DNA of 33,640 bases from Acidovorax sp. FJL06 (GCF_003852545.1 NZ_QAJR01000044.1:1-33640), one strand, 5' to 3'; shown: positions 1 through 8,468, counted from the stretch's first letter. Notes: generated from the sequence alone by a model not told the origin. A program made the numbers and translations.

Positions 1-1002
1 CACCACGTCGCCGCCCTGCACGGCCACGGTGCTGGCACTCACGGCCAACTGGTTGGCCTGGCGGGCGTTCTCGGCATTGGCCTGCACGGTGGAGCTGAGT
101 TCCTCCATCGACGCCGAGGTTTCCTCCAGCGCGCTGGCCTGCTGCTCGGTGCGCGCGCTCAGGTCGTTGTTGCCCTGCGCGATCTCGGTGCTGGCCATGG
201 CCACGCTGTCGGCGTTGTTGCGCACGCCGGCCACCACGCGCGACAGGCTTTGCTGCATCTCGTGCAGGGCATTGAGCAGCTGGGCGATCTCGTCCTTGCC
301 CTGCACATGCGCGGCCACGGTAAGGTCGCCGCTGGCCACGGCCTGCGACACGCGCACGGCGTTGTCCAGCGGGTTGACCACCGTGCGGCTGAACGCAACG
401 GCGCCTGCAATGCCCAGGGCGCACACCACCAGCATCACCACCAGGCTGATGGTGGTGGCGCGCTGCGCCGTGGTGGCTGCGCTCTCGGCCATGGCACTGC
501 TGGCCTTGGCGATCAGATCGCCCGCCTGATCCAGCAGCTGCGAGGGCTCGCGGTCCATGCCGGCCACGGCCTTGTCGCCCGCTTGCGGGTCGTGGTCGGC
601 GGCCTTGAAGGCTTCAAACCCCTTGCGGTAGGCCGCACCCATGCGCTCGTGGGCCTGGGCAAACTGGGCCACGCGCTCGCGGCCCTCGCCGGGGGGCAGG
701 TCTGCCACCAGCTTTTGTGCTTCGTCCCGGACGATCTTTTCCTGCTTTTCAAACGCGGCCCAGTAGCGCGTGAGCTGGGCCGGGTCCTTGCCGCGCAGCA
801 GCACGTTCTTCCACTCCTGCACCTGCACCTTGAAGTCGTGGAGCATGGCGGACGCGAGCCGCTCATGCGCAAAGCTCTGGGCCACAGGGACCTGGTAGGT
901 GTCGAGGGCCTGGTTCAGCCGGCCGATGCCGAACAGCGCCGCTGCAAACAGCAACAACAGCGCCACGGTAAAGGCCAGGGGGAGCTTGAGACTGAGCTTC
1001 AT
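1..1002 (-). CDS. Methyl-accepting chemotaxis protein, N-terminal part (cut by window edge)
   Basis: This is a transmembrane chemoreceptor that would pass a ligand signal to the CheA/CheW array. The visible 334 residues start at an ATG preceded by AGGAG. A first membrane segment (about residues 8-27) is followed by a periplasmic four-helix-type domain of about 150 residues, a second membrane segment (about 187-207) and a HAMP region containing [20 protein letters not shown]. The start of the cytoplasmic signalling helix follows, with [20 protein letters not shown], which is the usual first methylation region of Tsr/Tar-like receptors in Burkholderiales. The reading frame is open to base 1, so the signalling tip and second methylation region lie outside the window. 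The periplasmic domain looks like the 4HB_MCP class by length and helical character, but I cannot name its ligand. The family call is safe. Confidence 0.93.
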   Translation of the reverse strand, partial: MKLSLKLPLAFTVALLLLFAAALFGIGRLNQALDTYQVPVAQSFAHERLASAMLHDFKVQVQEWKNVLLRGKDPAQLTRYWAAFEKQEKIVRDEAQKLVADLPPGEGRERVAQFAQAHERMGAAYRKGFEAFKAADHDPQAGDKAVAGMDREPSQLLDQAGDLIAKASSAMAESAATTAQRATTISLVVMLVVCALGIAGAVAFSRTVVNPLDNAVRVSQAVASGDLTVAAHVQGKDEIAQLLNALHEMQQSLSRVVAGVRNNADSVAMASTEIAQGNNDLSARTEQQASALEETSASMEELSSTVQANAENARQANQLAVSASTVAVQGGDVV

Positions 1003-1382
1003 GGCGGACTCCTGAGGTTCCACGGAACGGCGCCGTGGCAAACACCGTGGCGCGGAAATGAAAGCAGCAAAGTCTCTGCGGGCACGCCATGCGGTGGGCG
1101 GTGGCGAGGGAGACTCCCGCAGCCATTATGGCGACAGATGTAAGTTTTTGTACACGGATTTCGTGCGATGCCGCCGCTGGGGGCTTGCGCGCGGGGGCGG
1201 GTGGTGCGCGCCCTAGAATGCCGCCTTGCGGTGCAAGCCGCGCCCGGGCCCGCGGGAAGGGTTGAACCCACTTGCCTACTCTCAGGCCGTCTTCATGCAA
1301 GGTGAAGGCGTTCTTTGTCGAGCTGATTCCCCCTCTTTGTGCAGCGGATTGGCGGGCCGTCGCTATTTGCACGGAGGTTCTC
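1003..1382. other. Intergenic region between divergent chemoreceptor and ankyrin genes
   Basis: This 380-base gap separates two divergent genes. I see no convincing gene in it. It holds the weak flagellar-type promoter at 1125-1151. Toward the ankyrin gene there is a TAGAAT hexamer (1214-1219) that could be a plus-strand -10, then a GC-rich leader with short palindromes, such as GGGTTGAACCC near 1259-1269. I could not match the leader to a known riboswitch. Confidence 0.4.
1125..1151 (-). promoter_or_regulatory. Possible flagellar-type (sigma-28) promoter for the chemoreceptor
   Basis: On the minus strand GCCATAAT sits exactly 11 bases after an A-rich block (ACAAAAAC). This is the spacing of sigma-28 promoters (TAAAGTTT, 11 bases, GCCGATAA). 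The -10 lacks one G and the -35 match is poor. It lies about 120 bases upstream of the chemoreceptor start, and chemoreceptors are often in this regulon. Weak support. Confidence 0.22.
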
Positions 1383-3050
1383 GTGAAACGTCTTCCCCCC
1401 CGGCCCGACCTGGGCCATCTCAAGAAACAAGCCAAGGATCTGCTGGCCGGCTACCGCAGCGGCGAGCGCGGGGCGCTGGCCCGTTTTCGCGCCGCGCTGC
1501 CTGCAGCGGCGGGCCGCAGCGATGCCGCCATCGCGGCCCTGGGCCTTCGGCTGCACGACGCGCAGTCGTGCCTGGCGCGCGAGCATGGTTTTGCCGCGTG
1601 GCCCGACTTCCAGGGTTTTGTGCTGGCGCGCCGCGCGCTGGTGGACGACCCCGGGCGCGCCACCGTGCAGTGGCTGCGCTTGGTGTATGCGGGCGACATC
1701 GCGGGCGGCAACCACAGTGCGCAGCCCCGGCTGGCCGAGCGCCTGTGGGCCGACGGGGCCGTGCCGCAGGGGGGCGACCCCTGGCTCGCCTGCGCGGTGG
1801 GCGACGCGGCGCGCCTGCGCCAGGTGGTGGCGCAGGACCCCGGTTGGGTGCACCGCCCCGGCGGGCCGCTGCGGCTGCCGCCGCTGATGGCCGTGGCGCA
1901 TTCCAGCCTGGCGCGGCTGCCGGCCTTTGCCGAGCCGCTGCGGGCCAGCATGGCCCTGCTGCTGGAGGCGGGCGCGGATGCGAACCAGCGGGTGGGCAAC
2001 CGCTGGCCGCCGGCCTCGCTGCAGGCGCCGGACGAATCCGAAGGGTTGTCCGCGCTGTATGGCGCGGCCGGGCAGAACCGGCACGCCGGCATGGCACGCC
2101 TGCTGCTGGCCGCGGGTGCTGACCCCAACGACGGCGAATCGCTGTACCACGCGCTGGAGAGCCTGGAGTGCACGCGGCTGCTGCTCGCGGCCGGCGCGCG
2201 GGTGCCGGGCACGAACGCGCTGTACCGCGTGCTCGACATGGACGACCTGCCCGCGCTGCAGCTGCTGCTGGCGCATGGCGCAGACGCCAACGAGCAGCCC
2301 GCCGGCGGCGCGGCGCCGGGCGGTGCCGCGCCGCTGCTCTGGGCCATCCGCCGGCGGCGCTCGCTGGCCCATGTGCAGGCACTGGTGGCTGCGGGCGCCG
2401 ACCCGGCAGCCCGTGCCGCCGACGGCACCGCGGCGCACATCCAGGCGCTGCGTTATGGGCTGCCCGAGGTGGCGGCCTTCCTGCGCGCGGCGGTGGGGGC
2501 GGGCGATGTGCCCGACACCGAGCAGTTCGTGGCCGCCTGCGCGCAGGCCGACGAGGCCCGGGCCCGTGCGCTGCTGGCGGCGCAGCCGGGGCTGGTGGCG
2601 GCGCTGTCGCCGCCCCAGCAGCGGCTGTTGCCCGAGCTGGCCGCCCAGCGGGACTGCGGCGCGGCCGTGCGCCTGATGGTGCGGCTGGGCTGGCCCATCG
2701 AGGCCAAGGGCGGCGACTGGGACGGCTCGGCGCTGCACCTGGCCATCTTCCGGGGCGATGCGGCGCTCACCCGCTTCTTGCTGGAGCACGGCGCACGCTG
2801 GCAGGCCACGCATGGTTTTGAGGACAACGCCTGCGGCGCGTTGTCGTGGGGGTCCATCAACACGCCGGAGGAGGGCGGGGATTGGGTGGGCTGCGCGCTG
2901 GCGCTGCTGGACCATGGGTTGCCGGGGGCGGCGCCCGATCCGAAGGGGTCGGAGGCCGTGCTGCTGGATGGGCGGCTGATGAGGTTTTCGGATGAGGTGA
3001 CGGAGTGCGTGCTGGGGGCGGCTGCCCTGCCGATACAGTCCGCGCAGTAA
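1383..3050 (+). CDS. Ankyrin-repeat protein
   Basis: This is a predicted cytoplasmic protein of 555 residues built largely of ankyrin repeats, a protein-protein interaction fold; the partner is unknown. I chose a GTG start because GGAGG lies seven bases upstream and the family's N-terminal motif DLGHLKKQAKDLL begins just after it. A second N-terminal motif, LRLHDAQSCLAREHGFAAWP, is typical of a bacterial ankyrin family that carries this short helical leader. Recognisable repeats include LLLEAGADANQR, MARLLLAAGADPND, LQLLLAHGADANEQ, VQALVAAGADPAAR and, near the C-terminus, ALHLAIFRGDAALTRFLLEHGA. No signal peptide, membrane segment or enzyme domain is visible. The frame stays open upstream of the GTG, but the peptide there does not resemble the family. 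It ends facing gcdG across a strong stem-loop. Function within the cell is not predictable. Confidence 0.88.
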   Translation: MKRLPPRPDLGHLKKQAKDLLAGYRSGERGALARFRAALPAAAGRSDAAIAALGLRLHDAQSCLAREHGFAAWPDFQGFVLARRALVDDPGRATVQWLRLVYAGDIAGGNHSAQPRLAERLWADGAVPQGGDPWLACAVGDAARLRQVVAQDPGWVHRPGGPLRLPPLMAVAHSSLARLPAFAEPLRASMALLLEAGADANQRVGNRWPPASLQAPDESEGLSALYGAAGQNRHAGMARLLLAAGADPNDGESLYHALESLECTRLLLAAGARVPGTNALYRVLDMDDLPALQLLLAHGADANEQPAGGAAPGGAAPLLWAIRRRRSLAHVQALVAAGADPAARAADGTAAHIQALRYGLPEVAAFLRAAVGAGDVPDTEQFVAACAQADEARARALLAAQPGLVAALSPPQQRLLPELAAQRDCGAAVRLMVRLGWPIEAKGGDWDGSALHLAIFRGDAALTRFLLEHGARWQATHGFEDNACGALSWGSINTPEEGGDWVGCALALLDHGLPGAAPDPKGSEAVLLDGRLMRFSDEVTECVLGAAALPIQSAQ

Positions 3051-3064
3051 CCCCAGAAAGACCA

Positions 3065-3093
3065 ACGCCCCGCATCCTGTCGGTGCGGGGCGT
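3065..3093. terminator. Stem-loop between convergent genes
   Basis: ACGCCCCGCA and TGCGGGGCGT form a perfect 10-base-pair stem with a nine-base loop, between the ends of the ankyrin gene and gcdG. There is no long T tract on either side, so it may be an inefficient or factor-assisted bidirectional terminator. Confidence 0.55.
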
Positions 3094-3126
3094 GTGGCGC
3101 TGTGACGTAGGTGGAAGCGCGCCCTG

Positions 3127-4395
3127 CTACACCACGCCCTGGGCCCGCAGCGCTGCAATGCGCACCGCGTCCAGCCCCATCTCTGCAAGCACTTCATCGG
3201 TGTGCTGGCCCAGCGCGGGCGGCGCGTTGCGCAGCACCGGCGGCGTGGCCGACAGGCGCAGCGGGCTGGCCACGCCGGTGATCTGCCGCACGCCATCGGG
3301 GCCGGCCTCGCCGTCCTTCCAGCGTGGCAGCGTCACGGCCAGGCCCCGTGCCTTCACCTGCGCGTCGTCGAACGCCTGGGCAATGGTGTTGATGGGGCCG
3401 CAGGGCACGGCCTTGTCTTCCAACAGCGTGATCCAGTCGGCCGTGGTGCGCGTGCGGGTCACGGCCTCCATGGCCGGGATCAGCTCGGCGCGGTGCTGCA
3501 CGCGCAGCGTGTTGGTGGCAAAACGCGGGTCGCCGGCCCACTGGGGCTGCGCGGCGGCCGCGCAGAAACGCTGGAACTGCCCGTCGTTGCCGATGGCCAG
3601 CAGCATGTTGCCGTCGGCGGTGGGGAAGTCCTGGTAGGGCGCGAGGCTGGGGTGGCTGTTGCCCATGCGGCCCGGCGCCTTGCCGGTGGCCAGGAAGCCC
3701 GAGGCCTGGTTGGCCAGCACCGCCATGCCCACGTCCAGCAGCGCCATGTCGATGTGCTGGCCCTGGCCGGTGCCCGTGGCGGCGTTGTCGCGCACGTGCA
3801 GCGCGGCCAGGATGGCGTTGCTCGCATACAGGCCGGTGAACAGGTCGATCACGGCCACGCCCACGCGCATGGGGCCGCCGCCGGGTTCGGTGTCGGCTTG
3901 GCCGGTGATGCTCATGAGGCCCGTCATGGCCTGCACCATGAGGTCGTAGCCCGCGCGTTCGGCATAGGGGCCGTCCTGTCCAAAGCCGGTGACGGAGCAG
4001 TAGATGAGGCGCGGGTTCAGCGCGCGCAGGCTCTCGTGGTCCAGGCCGTACTGCTGGAGGCCGCCGACCTTGAAGTTCTCCACCACGATGTCCGCCTCTT
4101 GCGCCATCTGGCGGATCAGCGCCTGGCCGTCGGGCGAGGCCATGTCGATGGTGACCGAGCGCTTGTTGCGGTTGCAGGCGGTGTAGTAGCTGGCCTGGTT
4201 GGTGTCGTTGCCCTCGGCGTCCTTCAAAAAGGGCGGGCCCCACTGGCGCGTGTCGTCGCCCACGCCGGGGCGCTCCACCTTGACCACGTCTGCGCCCAGG
4301 TCGGCCAGCACCTGGGTGCACCAGGGGCCTGCAAGCACGCGGGAGAGGTCGAGCACCTTGATGCCCGCCAGGGCGCCTGCGTTGGAAGTGGTCAT
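3127..4395 (-). CDS. gcdG: CaiB/BaiF class III CoA-transferase, probable glutarate CoA-transferase
   Basis: The protein should move CoA from a donor such as succinyl-CoA to a dicarboxylate, most likely glutarate, giving glutaryl-CoA for the enzyme encoded just upstream. The 422 residues fit the family. The N-terminus has the family signature GIKVLDLSRVLAGPWCTQ, then ADLGADVVKVERPG and GYDLMVQAMTGLMSITG. Asp184, in GVAVIDLFTGLYA, aligns with the catalytic aspartate that forms the acyl-anhydride intermediate in this class. The order gcdH then CoA-transferase with a divergent LysR gene matches the gcdH-gcdG-gcdR arrangement known in Pseudomonas putida and the human SUGCT/GCDH functional pair; the substrate is inferred from that. 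A palindromic repeat copy fills most of the 76 bases between gcdH and this gene, and no clear ribosome-binding site is seen before the ATG. Class is very likely, substrate likely. Confidence 0.85.
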   Translation of the reverse strand: MTTSNAGALAGIKVLDLSRVLAGPWCTQVLADLGADVVKVERPGVGDDTRQWGPPFLKDAEGNDTNQASYYTACNRNKRSVTIDMASPDGQALIRQMAQEADIVVENFKVGGLQQYGLDHESLRALNPRLIYCSVTGFGQDGPYAERAGYDLMVQAMTGLMSITGQADTEPGGGPMRVGVAVIDLFTGLYASNAILAALHVRDNAATGTGQGQHIDMALLDVGMAVLANQASGFLATGKAPGRMGNSHPSLAPYQDFPTADGNMLLAIGNDGQFQRFCAAAAQPQWAGDPRFATNTLRVQHRAELIPAMEAVTRTRTTADWITLLEDKAVPCGPINTIAQAFDDAQVKARGLAVTLPRWKDGEAGPDGVRQITGVASPLRLSATPPVLRNAPPALGQHTDEVLAEMGLDAVRIAALRAQGVV

Positions 4396-4406
4396 GGAAT
4401 TTTGAA

Positions 4407-4458
4407 TAAAAAAGGCTGCTGGCGCTTATCTATCAAGCGCTAGCAGCTATCGTTTCAG
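4407..4458. repeat. Palindromic intergenic repeat, copy 1 (between gcdH and gcdG)
   Basis: The core is an inverted repeat at 4415-4447: GCTGCTGGCGCTT, a seven-base loop, then AAGCGCTAGCAGC, with one mismatch. It is flanked by an A-run on one side and GCTATCGTTT on the other. It belongs to the same family as the copies at 9568, 16685 and 23109. A transcript through the two gcd genes would carry this hairpin just before the gcdG start. Confidence 0.8.
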
Positions 4459-4471
4459 GAGTATCGCTGGC

Positions 4472-5668
4472 TCAGTTGGAAAAGGCTGCAATCCCGGTTT
4501 GCGCCCGGCCCAGGATCAGCGCATGCACATCGTGCGTGCCTTCATACGTGTTCACCACCTCCAGGTTCACCAGGTGGCGCGCCACGCCGAACTCGTCGCT
4601 GATGCCGTTGCCGCCCATCATGTCGCGCGCCAGGCGGGCGATGTCCAGGGCCTTGCCGCAGCTGTTGCGCTTGATGATGGAGGTGCCTTCCACGCTGGCC
4701 TTGCCAGCGTCCTTCATGCGGCCGAACTGCAGGCAGGCCTGCAGGCCAATGGCGATCTCGGTCTGCATGTCGGCCAGCTTCTTCTGGATGAGCTGGTTGG
4801 CGGCCAGGGGGCGGCCAAACTGCTTGCGGTCCAGCGTGTACTGGCGCGCGGTGTGCCAGCAGAACTCCGCCGCGCCCAAAGCGCCCCAGGCGATGCCGTA
4901 GCGCGCGCTGTTCAGGCAGGTGAAGGGGCCCTTGAGGCCCTGCACTTCAGGGAAGGCGTTTTCTTCGGGCACAAACACGTCGTCCATCACGATCTCGCCG
5001 GTGATGGAGGCGCGCAGGCCCACCTTGCCGTGGATGGCGGGGGCCGTCAGGCCCTTCATGCCCTTTTCCAACACAAAGCCGCGAATAGGGCCCACGGTGC
5101 CGCCTTCGGACACTTCCTTGGCCCAGACCACGAACACATCAGCCACGGGGCTGTTGGTGATCCACATCTTGCTGCCCTTGAGCTTGTAGCCGCCATCGAC
5201 CTTGTAGGCGCGCGTGGCCATGCTGCCGGGGTCGGAGCCGTGGTCGGGCTCGGTCAGGCCGAAGCAGCCGATCCACTCGCCGGTGGCCAGCTTGGGCAGG
5301 TACTTCTGCTTTTGCGCTTCGGTGCCGAACTCATGGATGGGCACCATCACCAGCGAGCTTTGCACGCTGGCCATGGAGCGGTAGCCCGAATCCACACGCT
5401 CCACCTCGCGGGCGATCAGGCCGTAGGCCACGTAGCTCAGGCCGGGGCCGCCGTACTGCTCGGGGATGGTGGGGCCCAAGAGGCCCACTTCGCCCATCTC
5501 GCGGAAGATGCTCACGTCCATCTTTTCGTGGCGGAAGGCATCCAGCACGCGGGGCGCGAGCTTGTCCTGGCAATAGGCGGCGGCGGCATCGCGGATGGCG
5601 CGTTCGTCGTCGGTCAGTTGCTGGCTCAGGAGGAAAGGGTCATCCCATTGAAAAGCGGCGTGGGCCAT
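4472..5668 (-). CDS. gcdH: Glutaryl-CoA dehydrogenase
   Basis: This is an FAD enzyme that oxidises and decarboxylates glutaryl-CoA to crotonyl-CoA and CO2, passing electrons to electron-transfer flavoprotein. It serves lysine, tryptophan, glutarate or benzoate-type catabolism. The 398 residues carry the acyl-CoA dehydrogenase signatures [17 protein letters not shown] (about 135-150) and [12 protein letters not shown]. Glu376 in [15 protein letters not shown] is the catalytic base. Arg97 in [14 protein letters not shown] matches the residue that holds the glutaryl carboxylate in the human enzyme, which favours glutaryl-CoA over simple acyl-CoAs. I chose the ATG at the 5-prime end because CTGGAGA precedes it and the protein begins [14 protein letters not shown] as in relatives. 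The frame remains open far upstream, into the antisense of gcdR, but that extension is not credible. It probably leads the transcript that includes gcdG. Confidence 0.95.
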   Translation of the reverse strand: MAHAAFQWDDPFLLSQQLTDDERAIRDAAAAYCQDKLAPRVLDAFRHEKMDVSIFREMGEVGLLGPTIPEQYGGPGLSYVAYGLIAREVERVDSGYRSMASVQSSLVMVPIHEFGTEAQKQKYLPKLATGEWIGCFGLTEPDHGSDPGSMATRAYKVDGGYKLKGSKMWITNSPVADVFVVWAKEVSEGGTVGPIRGFVLEKGMKGLTAPAIHGKVGLRASITGEIVMDDVFVPEENAFPEVQGLKGPFTCLNSARYGIAWGALGAAEFCWHTARQYTLDRKQFGRPLAANQLIQKKLADMQTEIAIGLQACLQFGRMKDAGKASVEGTSIIKRNSCGKALDIARLARDMMGGNGISDEFGVARHLVNLEVVNTYEGTHDVHALILGRAQTGIAAFSN

Positions 5669-5779
5669 GTGTGTGTCTCCAGGTCGAAAGAAAGGGTGGG
5701 GAAAGAAAGTGATCTGGAGCGCATCGTAGGCCCCGGCCCCGCAGGCGGCAAGCGAGTTCTTTTCATCCAGACATGCGAT

Positions 5780-5818
5780 TTTGGAATGTATGGAATACTT
5801 GCTGCCAGATACACCAAA
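5780..5818. promoter_or_regulatory. Candidate LysR operator between gcdH and gcdR
   Basis: The divergent intergenic region holds an interrupted inverted repeat: TTTGGAATGTAT at 5780-5791 and ATACACCAAA at 5809-5818. A smaller palindrome, GTAT-GGA-ATAC, overlaps it at 5788-5798. Dyads of this size in the gap between a LysR gene and its divergent target are typical regulator-binding sites. Binding by the neighbouring regulator is an inference. Confidence 0.5.
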
Positions 5819-5851
5819 GTGTGAGTGGCCCACTTCAAGTTCCTCTTCATC

Positions 5852-6796
5852 ATGCGCCGCAACATCCCATCGACCCAGGCCCTGGCGTGCTTCGAAGTCG
5901 CCGCCCGCCACGAGAGCTACACCCGCGCCGCGCAGGAGCTGTCGCTTACCCAAAGCGCCGTGTCGCGCCAGATCCAGGCGCTGGAAGAGTTTCTGGGCGT
6001 GCAGCTGTTCCGCCGCACGCGCCACGGTGTGGTGCTCACGCCCGCCGGCGCGCACTACGGCCGCCAGGTGGCGCGCTGGCTGCAGGGGCTGGAGCGCGAC
6101 ACGCTCGATGTGATGGCCCACCAGGGCGAAGGTGGCACCCTCACGCTGGCGGCCGTGCCCACCTTTGCCACGCGCTGGCTCATCCCGCGCCTGCCGCAGC
6201 TGGCACAGGAGCACCCCGACATCGTGGTCCACATCGACACGCAGACGCGCCCCTTTTTGTTTGCCGACACCACCTTCGATGCCGCCCTGTACGCCGGCAC
6301 CCCCGACCAGGTCGCCCATTGGCCCGGCGTGCAGGCGCAGTTGCTGATGCACGAAGACGTGGTGCCCGTGTGCAGCCCGCGCCTGCTCGAATCCGCCGCG
6401 CCCCGGGGCCGGGGGCGTGCCCACCAGCCCGTGGCGGCCGAAGCGCTGGCCGAGCTGCCGCTGCTGCAGCAAAGCACGCGCCCCTATGGCTGGCGCCAGT
6501 GGTTCGATGCCATGGGCGTGGATGCGCCGCATGCGCTCGACGGCCCGCGCTACGAGCTGTTCTCCATGCTGGCCGTGGCCGCCACGCACGGCATGGGCGT
6601 GGCGCTGATTCCACCCCTGCTCATCGAGGCCGAGCTGGCCAGCGGCGAGCTGGTGGTGGCCTGCGCCCGGCCCCTGCGCGGCGAGCGCGCCTACTACCTC
6701 ATCAGCCCGGCGCAGGCCCAGCCCCCGGTGCTGGCCACGTTTGCGCGCTGGCTGCAGCGCATGGCAGAGGCAGGGGTGCCGCCGCCTGCGGGATGA
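5852..6796 (+). CDS. gcdR: LysR-family regulator, probably of the glutaryl-CoA genes
   Basis: This is a 314-residue transcription factor. The N-terminal winged helix-turn-helix is clear: [20 protein letters not shown], then [20 protein letters not shown] and [15 protein letters not shown]. The rest is a substrate-binding-like effector domain with the GcvA-type pattern ([20 protein letters not shown]). It is divergent from gcdH with a 183-base gap that carries a dyad, so it most likely controls gcdH-gcdG. In Pseudomonas the equivalent GcdR responds to glutarate; the effector here is inferred. I preferred ATG 5852 ([11 protein letters not shown]). An in-frame GTG at 5825 would add nine residues, and neither start has a good ribosome-binding site. 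Family certain, target likely. Confidence 0.85.
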   Translation: MRRNIPSTQALACFEVAARHESYTRAAQELSLTQSAVSRQIQALEEFLGVQLFRRTRHGVVLTPAGAHYGRQVARWLQGLERDTLDVMAHQGEGGTLTLAAVPTFATRWLIPRLPQLAQEHPDIVVHIDTQTRPFLFADTTFDAALYAGTPDQVAHWPGVQAQLLMHEDVVPVCSPRLLESAAPRGRGRAHQPVAAEALAELPLLQQSTRPYGWRQWFDAMGVDAPHALDGPRYELFSMLAVAATHGMGVALIPPLLIEAELASGELVVACARPLRGERAYYLISPAQAQPPVLATFARWLQRMAEAGVPPPAG

Positions 6797-6879
6797 TGCG
6801 CTTGCATCTGCCACGGCGCTGAACTAATCTGGTTGCGCGGAAGTCTGTCTTTCACCAACTTTGTTCGAGAGCGACCACC

Positions 6880-7095
6880 ATGACCACTTACCACGCTCCG
6901 CATTTCGATCCCACTGTGGATGAGATCGCAACCCTCAAGCAACTTGAAATGGGTGAAGTCATCACACTGCCCCATGCGCTCAAGGACCATGTTTCCGGGC
7001 GCCTGTTGGAGTGGGGTTTCATCACCAAAGGGTCGGGGGGGGAACTGGCCATCACCGCCAGCGGCCGGCAGCTGATTCGCCGGCAGAACAACTGA
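6880..7095 (+). CDS. Small winged-helix-like protein, 71 residues
   Basis: This is a hypothetical protein that I do not recognise as a named family. The sequence MTTYHAPHFDPTVDEIATLK leads into a segment reading LKDHVSGRLLEWGFITKG and then GGELAITASGRQLIRR. That last part resembles the recognition helix and beta wing of winged-helix proteins, where a G.I/L..G.LALT..GR pattern is common. It may therefore be a miniature winged-helix protein that binds nucleic acid or protein, but this is only a fold-level guess. Start: ATG after a weak GAGAG. It stands alone between the gcdR end and a lipoprotein gene, with 83 and 177 bases on either side. Codon use is like its neighbours, which supports a real gene. 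Confidence 0.65.
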   Translation: MTTYHAPHFDPTVDEIATLKQLEMGEVITLPHALKDHVSGRLLEWGFITKGSGGELAITASGRQLIRRQNN

Positions 7096-7272
7096 GGGAC
7101 TGTCTGAGCCCTGTCGGGCCCGTGGCGGCGGCTTGCGGTGGGCGCCCCCGGCCTGCGTCCGGGGGGCTGTGTGCGGACATGGGGCTGGCGTTGGTGGGGC
7201 CCGGCGCGCGGTTGTGCCACTGCCCTGCGTTGCTGTGGGGCTCCATCCAACATCCTGGTGCATGCCGTGCTG

Positions 7273-8139
7273 ATGACCTTTCGCCAAACCCTGTGGGCCG
7301 CCACGCTGGTGCTGTGTGGTCTGGCCCTGTCTGGCTGCAGTGCGGTCAAGCTGGCCTACCACCAGGCGCCTCACCTGGCCTACTGGCAACTCAACCGTTA
7401 CCTGGACCTGTCGGACGCCCAGATCGAGCGCGTGCGCGGTGACCTGGGCGACCTGCACCGCTGGCACCGCGACACCCTGCTGCCCCGCCACGCCGAACTG
7501 CTGCAGAAGGTGCAGCGGCAACTGCCGTTGGCCGTCACGCCCGAGCAGGCCTGCGGCATTTACGACGATGCCCGTGCCCAGTTCGACCGCCTGTTGAGCC
7601 GTGCTGAACCCCAATTCGCAGGCCTGGCCGTGCAGCTCTCCGATGCCCAGATCCGCCACCTGGAGCGCCGGCAGGCCGACAGCAATGCCGATTGGAAGAA
7701 GGAATGGCTGGACCCCACGCCCGACAGGCTGCGTGAGCAGCGCTACCAGCAACTCCTGTCGCGCGCGGAAGGCTTCTACGGCCGCCTGGAGGCCCCGCAG
7801 AAGACCGCGTTGCGTGCCTTTGTGGCCCAGTCGTCCTTTGATCCGCAGCGCAGCTACGCGGAACGCCTGCGGCGCCAGAAAGACCTGGTGCAGGCGCTGG
7901 AGGCCATAGCCCGGGACCGCCAGAACATTGCACAGGCCAGGGCCCTGGTGCAGGCCTATCTGGCCCGGTGGACGGAGTCCCCCGACCCGGCCTACCGGAG
8001 CTATGCACAGGCCCTGGTGTCGGAGGGTTGCGCGGGTTTTGCGCTGCTGCACGGCACCATGTCGCCCGCACAGCGCCTGCAGGCCGTGGCTTCCGTCGGG
8101 GCCTATGAGCAGGACTTCCTGGCGCTGGCCGCCCGGTAG
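7273..8139 (+). CDS. DUF6279-type lipoprotein
   Basis: This is a predicted outer-envelope lipoprotein of 288 residues. A signal peptide ends in the lipobox LSGC with the acylated cysteine at residue 22. The mature part is almost entirely helical and charged (LAYWQLNRYLDLSDAQIERV, then repeated R/Q/E-rich helices). This matches the lipoprotein family DUF6279 that I know from proteobacteria, whose members have no established role. The ATG is chosen because it opens the signal peptide directly; an in-frame GTG two codons earlier is also possible. It may be co-transcribed with the 59-residue gene 100 bases downstream. The family call is from recognition of the N-terminal pattern and helical layout; function unknown. 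Confidence 0.8.
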   Translation: MTFRQTLWAATLVLCGLALSGCSAVKLAYHQAPHLAYWQLNRYLDLSDAQIERVRGDLGDLHRWHRDTLLPRHAELLQKVQRQLPLAVTPEQACGIYDDARAQFDRLLSRAEPQFAGLAVQLSDAQIRHLERRQADSNADWKKEWLDPTPDRLREQRYQQLLSRAEGFYGRLEAPQKTALRAFVAQSSFDPQRSYAERLRRQKDLVQALEAIARDRQNIAQARALVQAYLARWTESPDPAYRSYAQALVSEGCAGFALLHGTMSPAQRLQAVASVGAYEQDFLALAAR

Positions 8140-8239
8140 GCCCTGCCTGCGGCACGCACCCCAAGGCGGCACCCCCCCATGGCGTGCGGGCCCCGTTTGG
8201 GTGGATCATCGGGGCTCCCGCCACTTGCAGGGAGACCCC

Positions 8240-8419
8240 ATGAACGAAGCTGTCTATCTCAAGCTCAAAGGCATCGTGATCCGGGACCTTCTGAAGGACC
8301 CGCACCGCACGTCCTTTCACGAGCGGGAGCTCAAGAGCGAAGGGCTCACGCCGGAGTACCGGCGTGCGGTGGAAGAGGTGCTGGAAGAGCTTCGGGTGGC
8401 GCAGCGCCGCAGGTCGTAG
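8240..8419 (+). CDS. Small hypothetical protein, 59 residues
   Basis: This is a short, highly charged, probably helical soluble protein starting MNEAVYLKLKGIVIRDLL and ending in an arginine-rich tail. The ATG is preceded by AGGGAGA at good spacing, and codon use matches the neighbours, so translation is plausible. I do not recognise the family and assign no function. It sits between the DUF6279 lipoprotein gene and the terminator of tRNA-Leu, which lies on the other strand. Confidence 0.6.
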   Translation: MNEAVYLKLKGIVIRDLLKDPHRTSFHERELKSEGLTPEYRRAVEEVLEELRVAQRRRS

Positions 8420-8468
8420 GGGCTCTGAGGGCTGATCGCGCGCACGCAGCCCGTGCGCGAAAAACAAA

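Noticed and set aside
1293-3296. A 667-codon minus-strand open frame opposite the ankyrin gene
   Set aside because: Arg/Gln/Pro/Ala-rich shadow; the plus-strand frame has ankyrin repeats and a ribosome-binding site.
5669-6814. N-terminal extension of gcdH on the minus strand across gcdR
   Set aside because: The frame is open, but the peptide is unlike any dehydrogenase N-terminus and lies antisense to a clear LysR gene; the internal ATG has a ribosome-binding site.
7096-7272. Longer start for the DUF6279 lipoprotein
   Set aside because: It would bury the signal peptide and lipobox behind a glycine/arginine-rich stretch.
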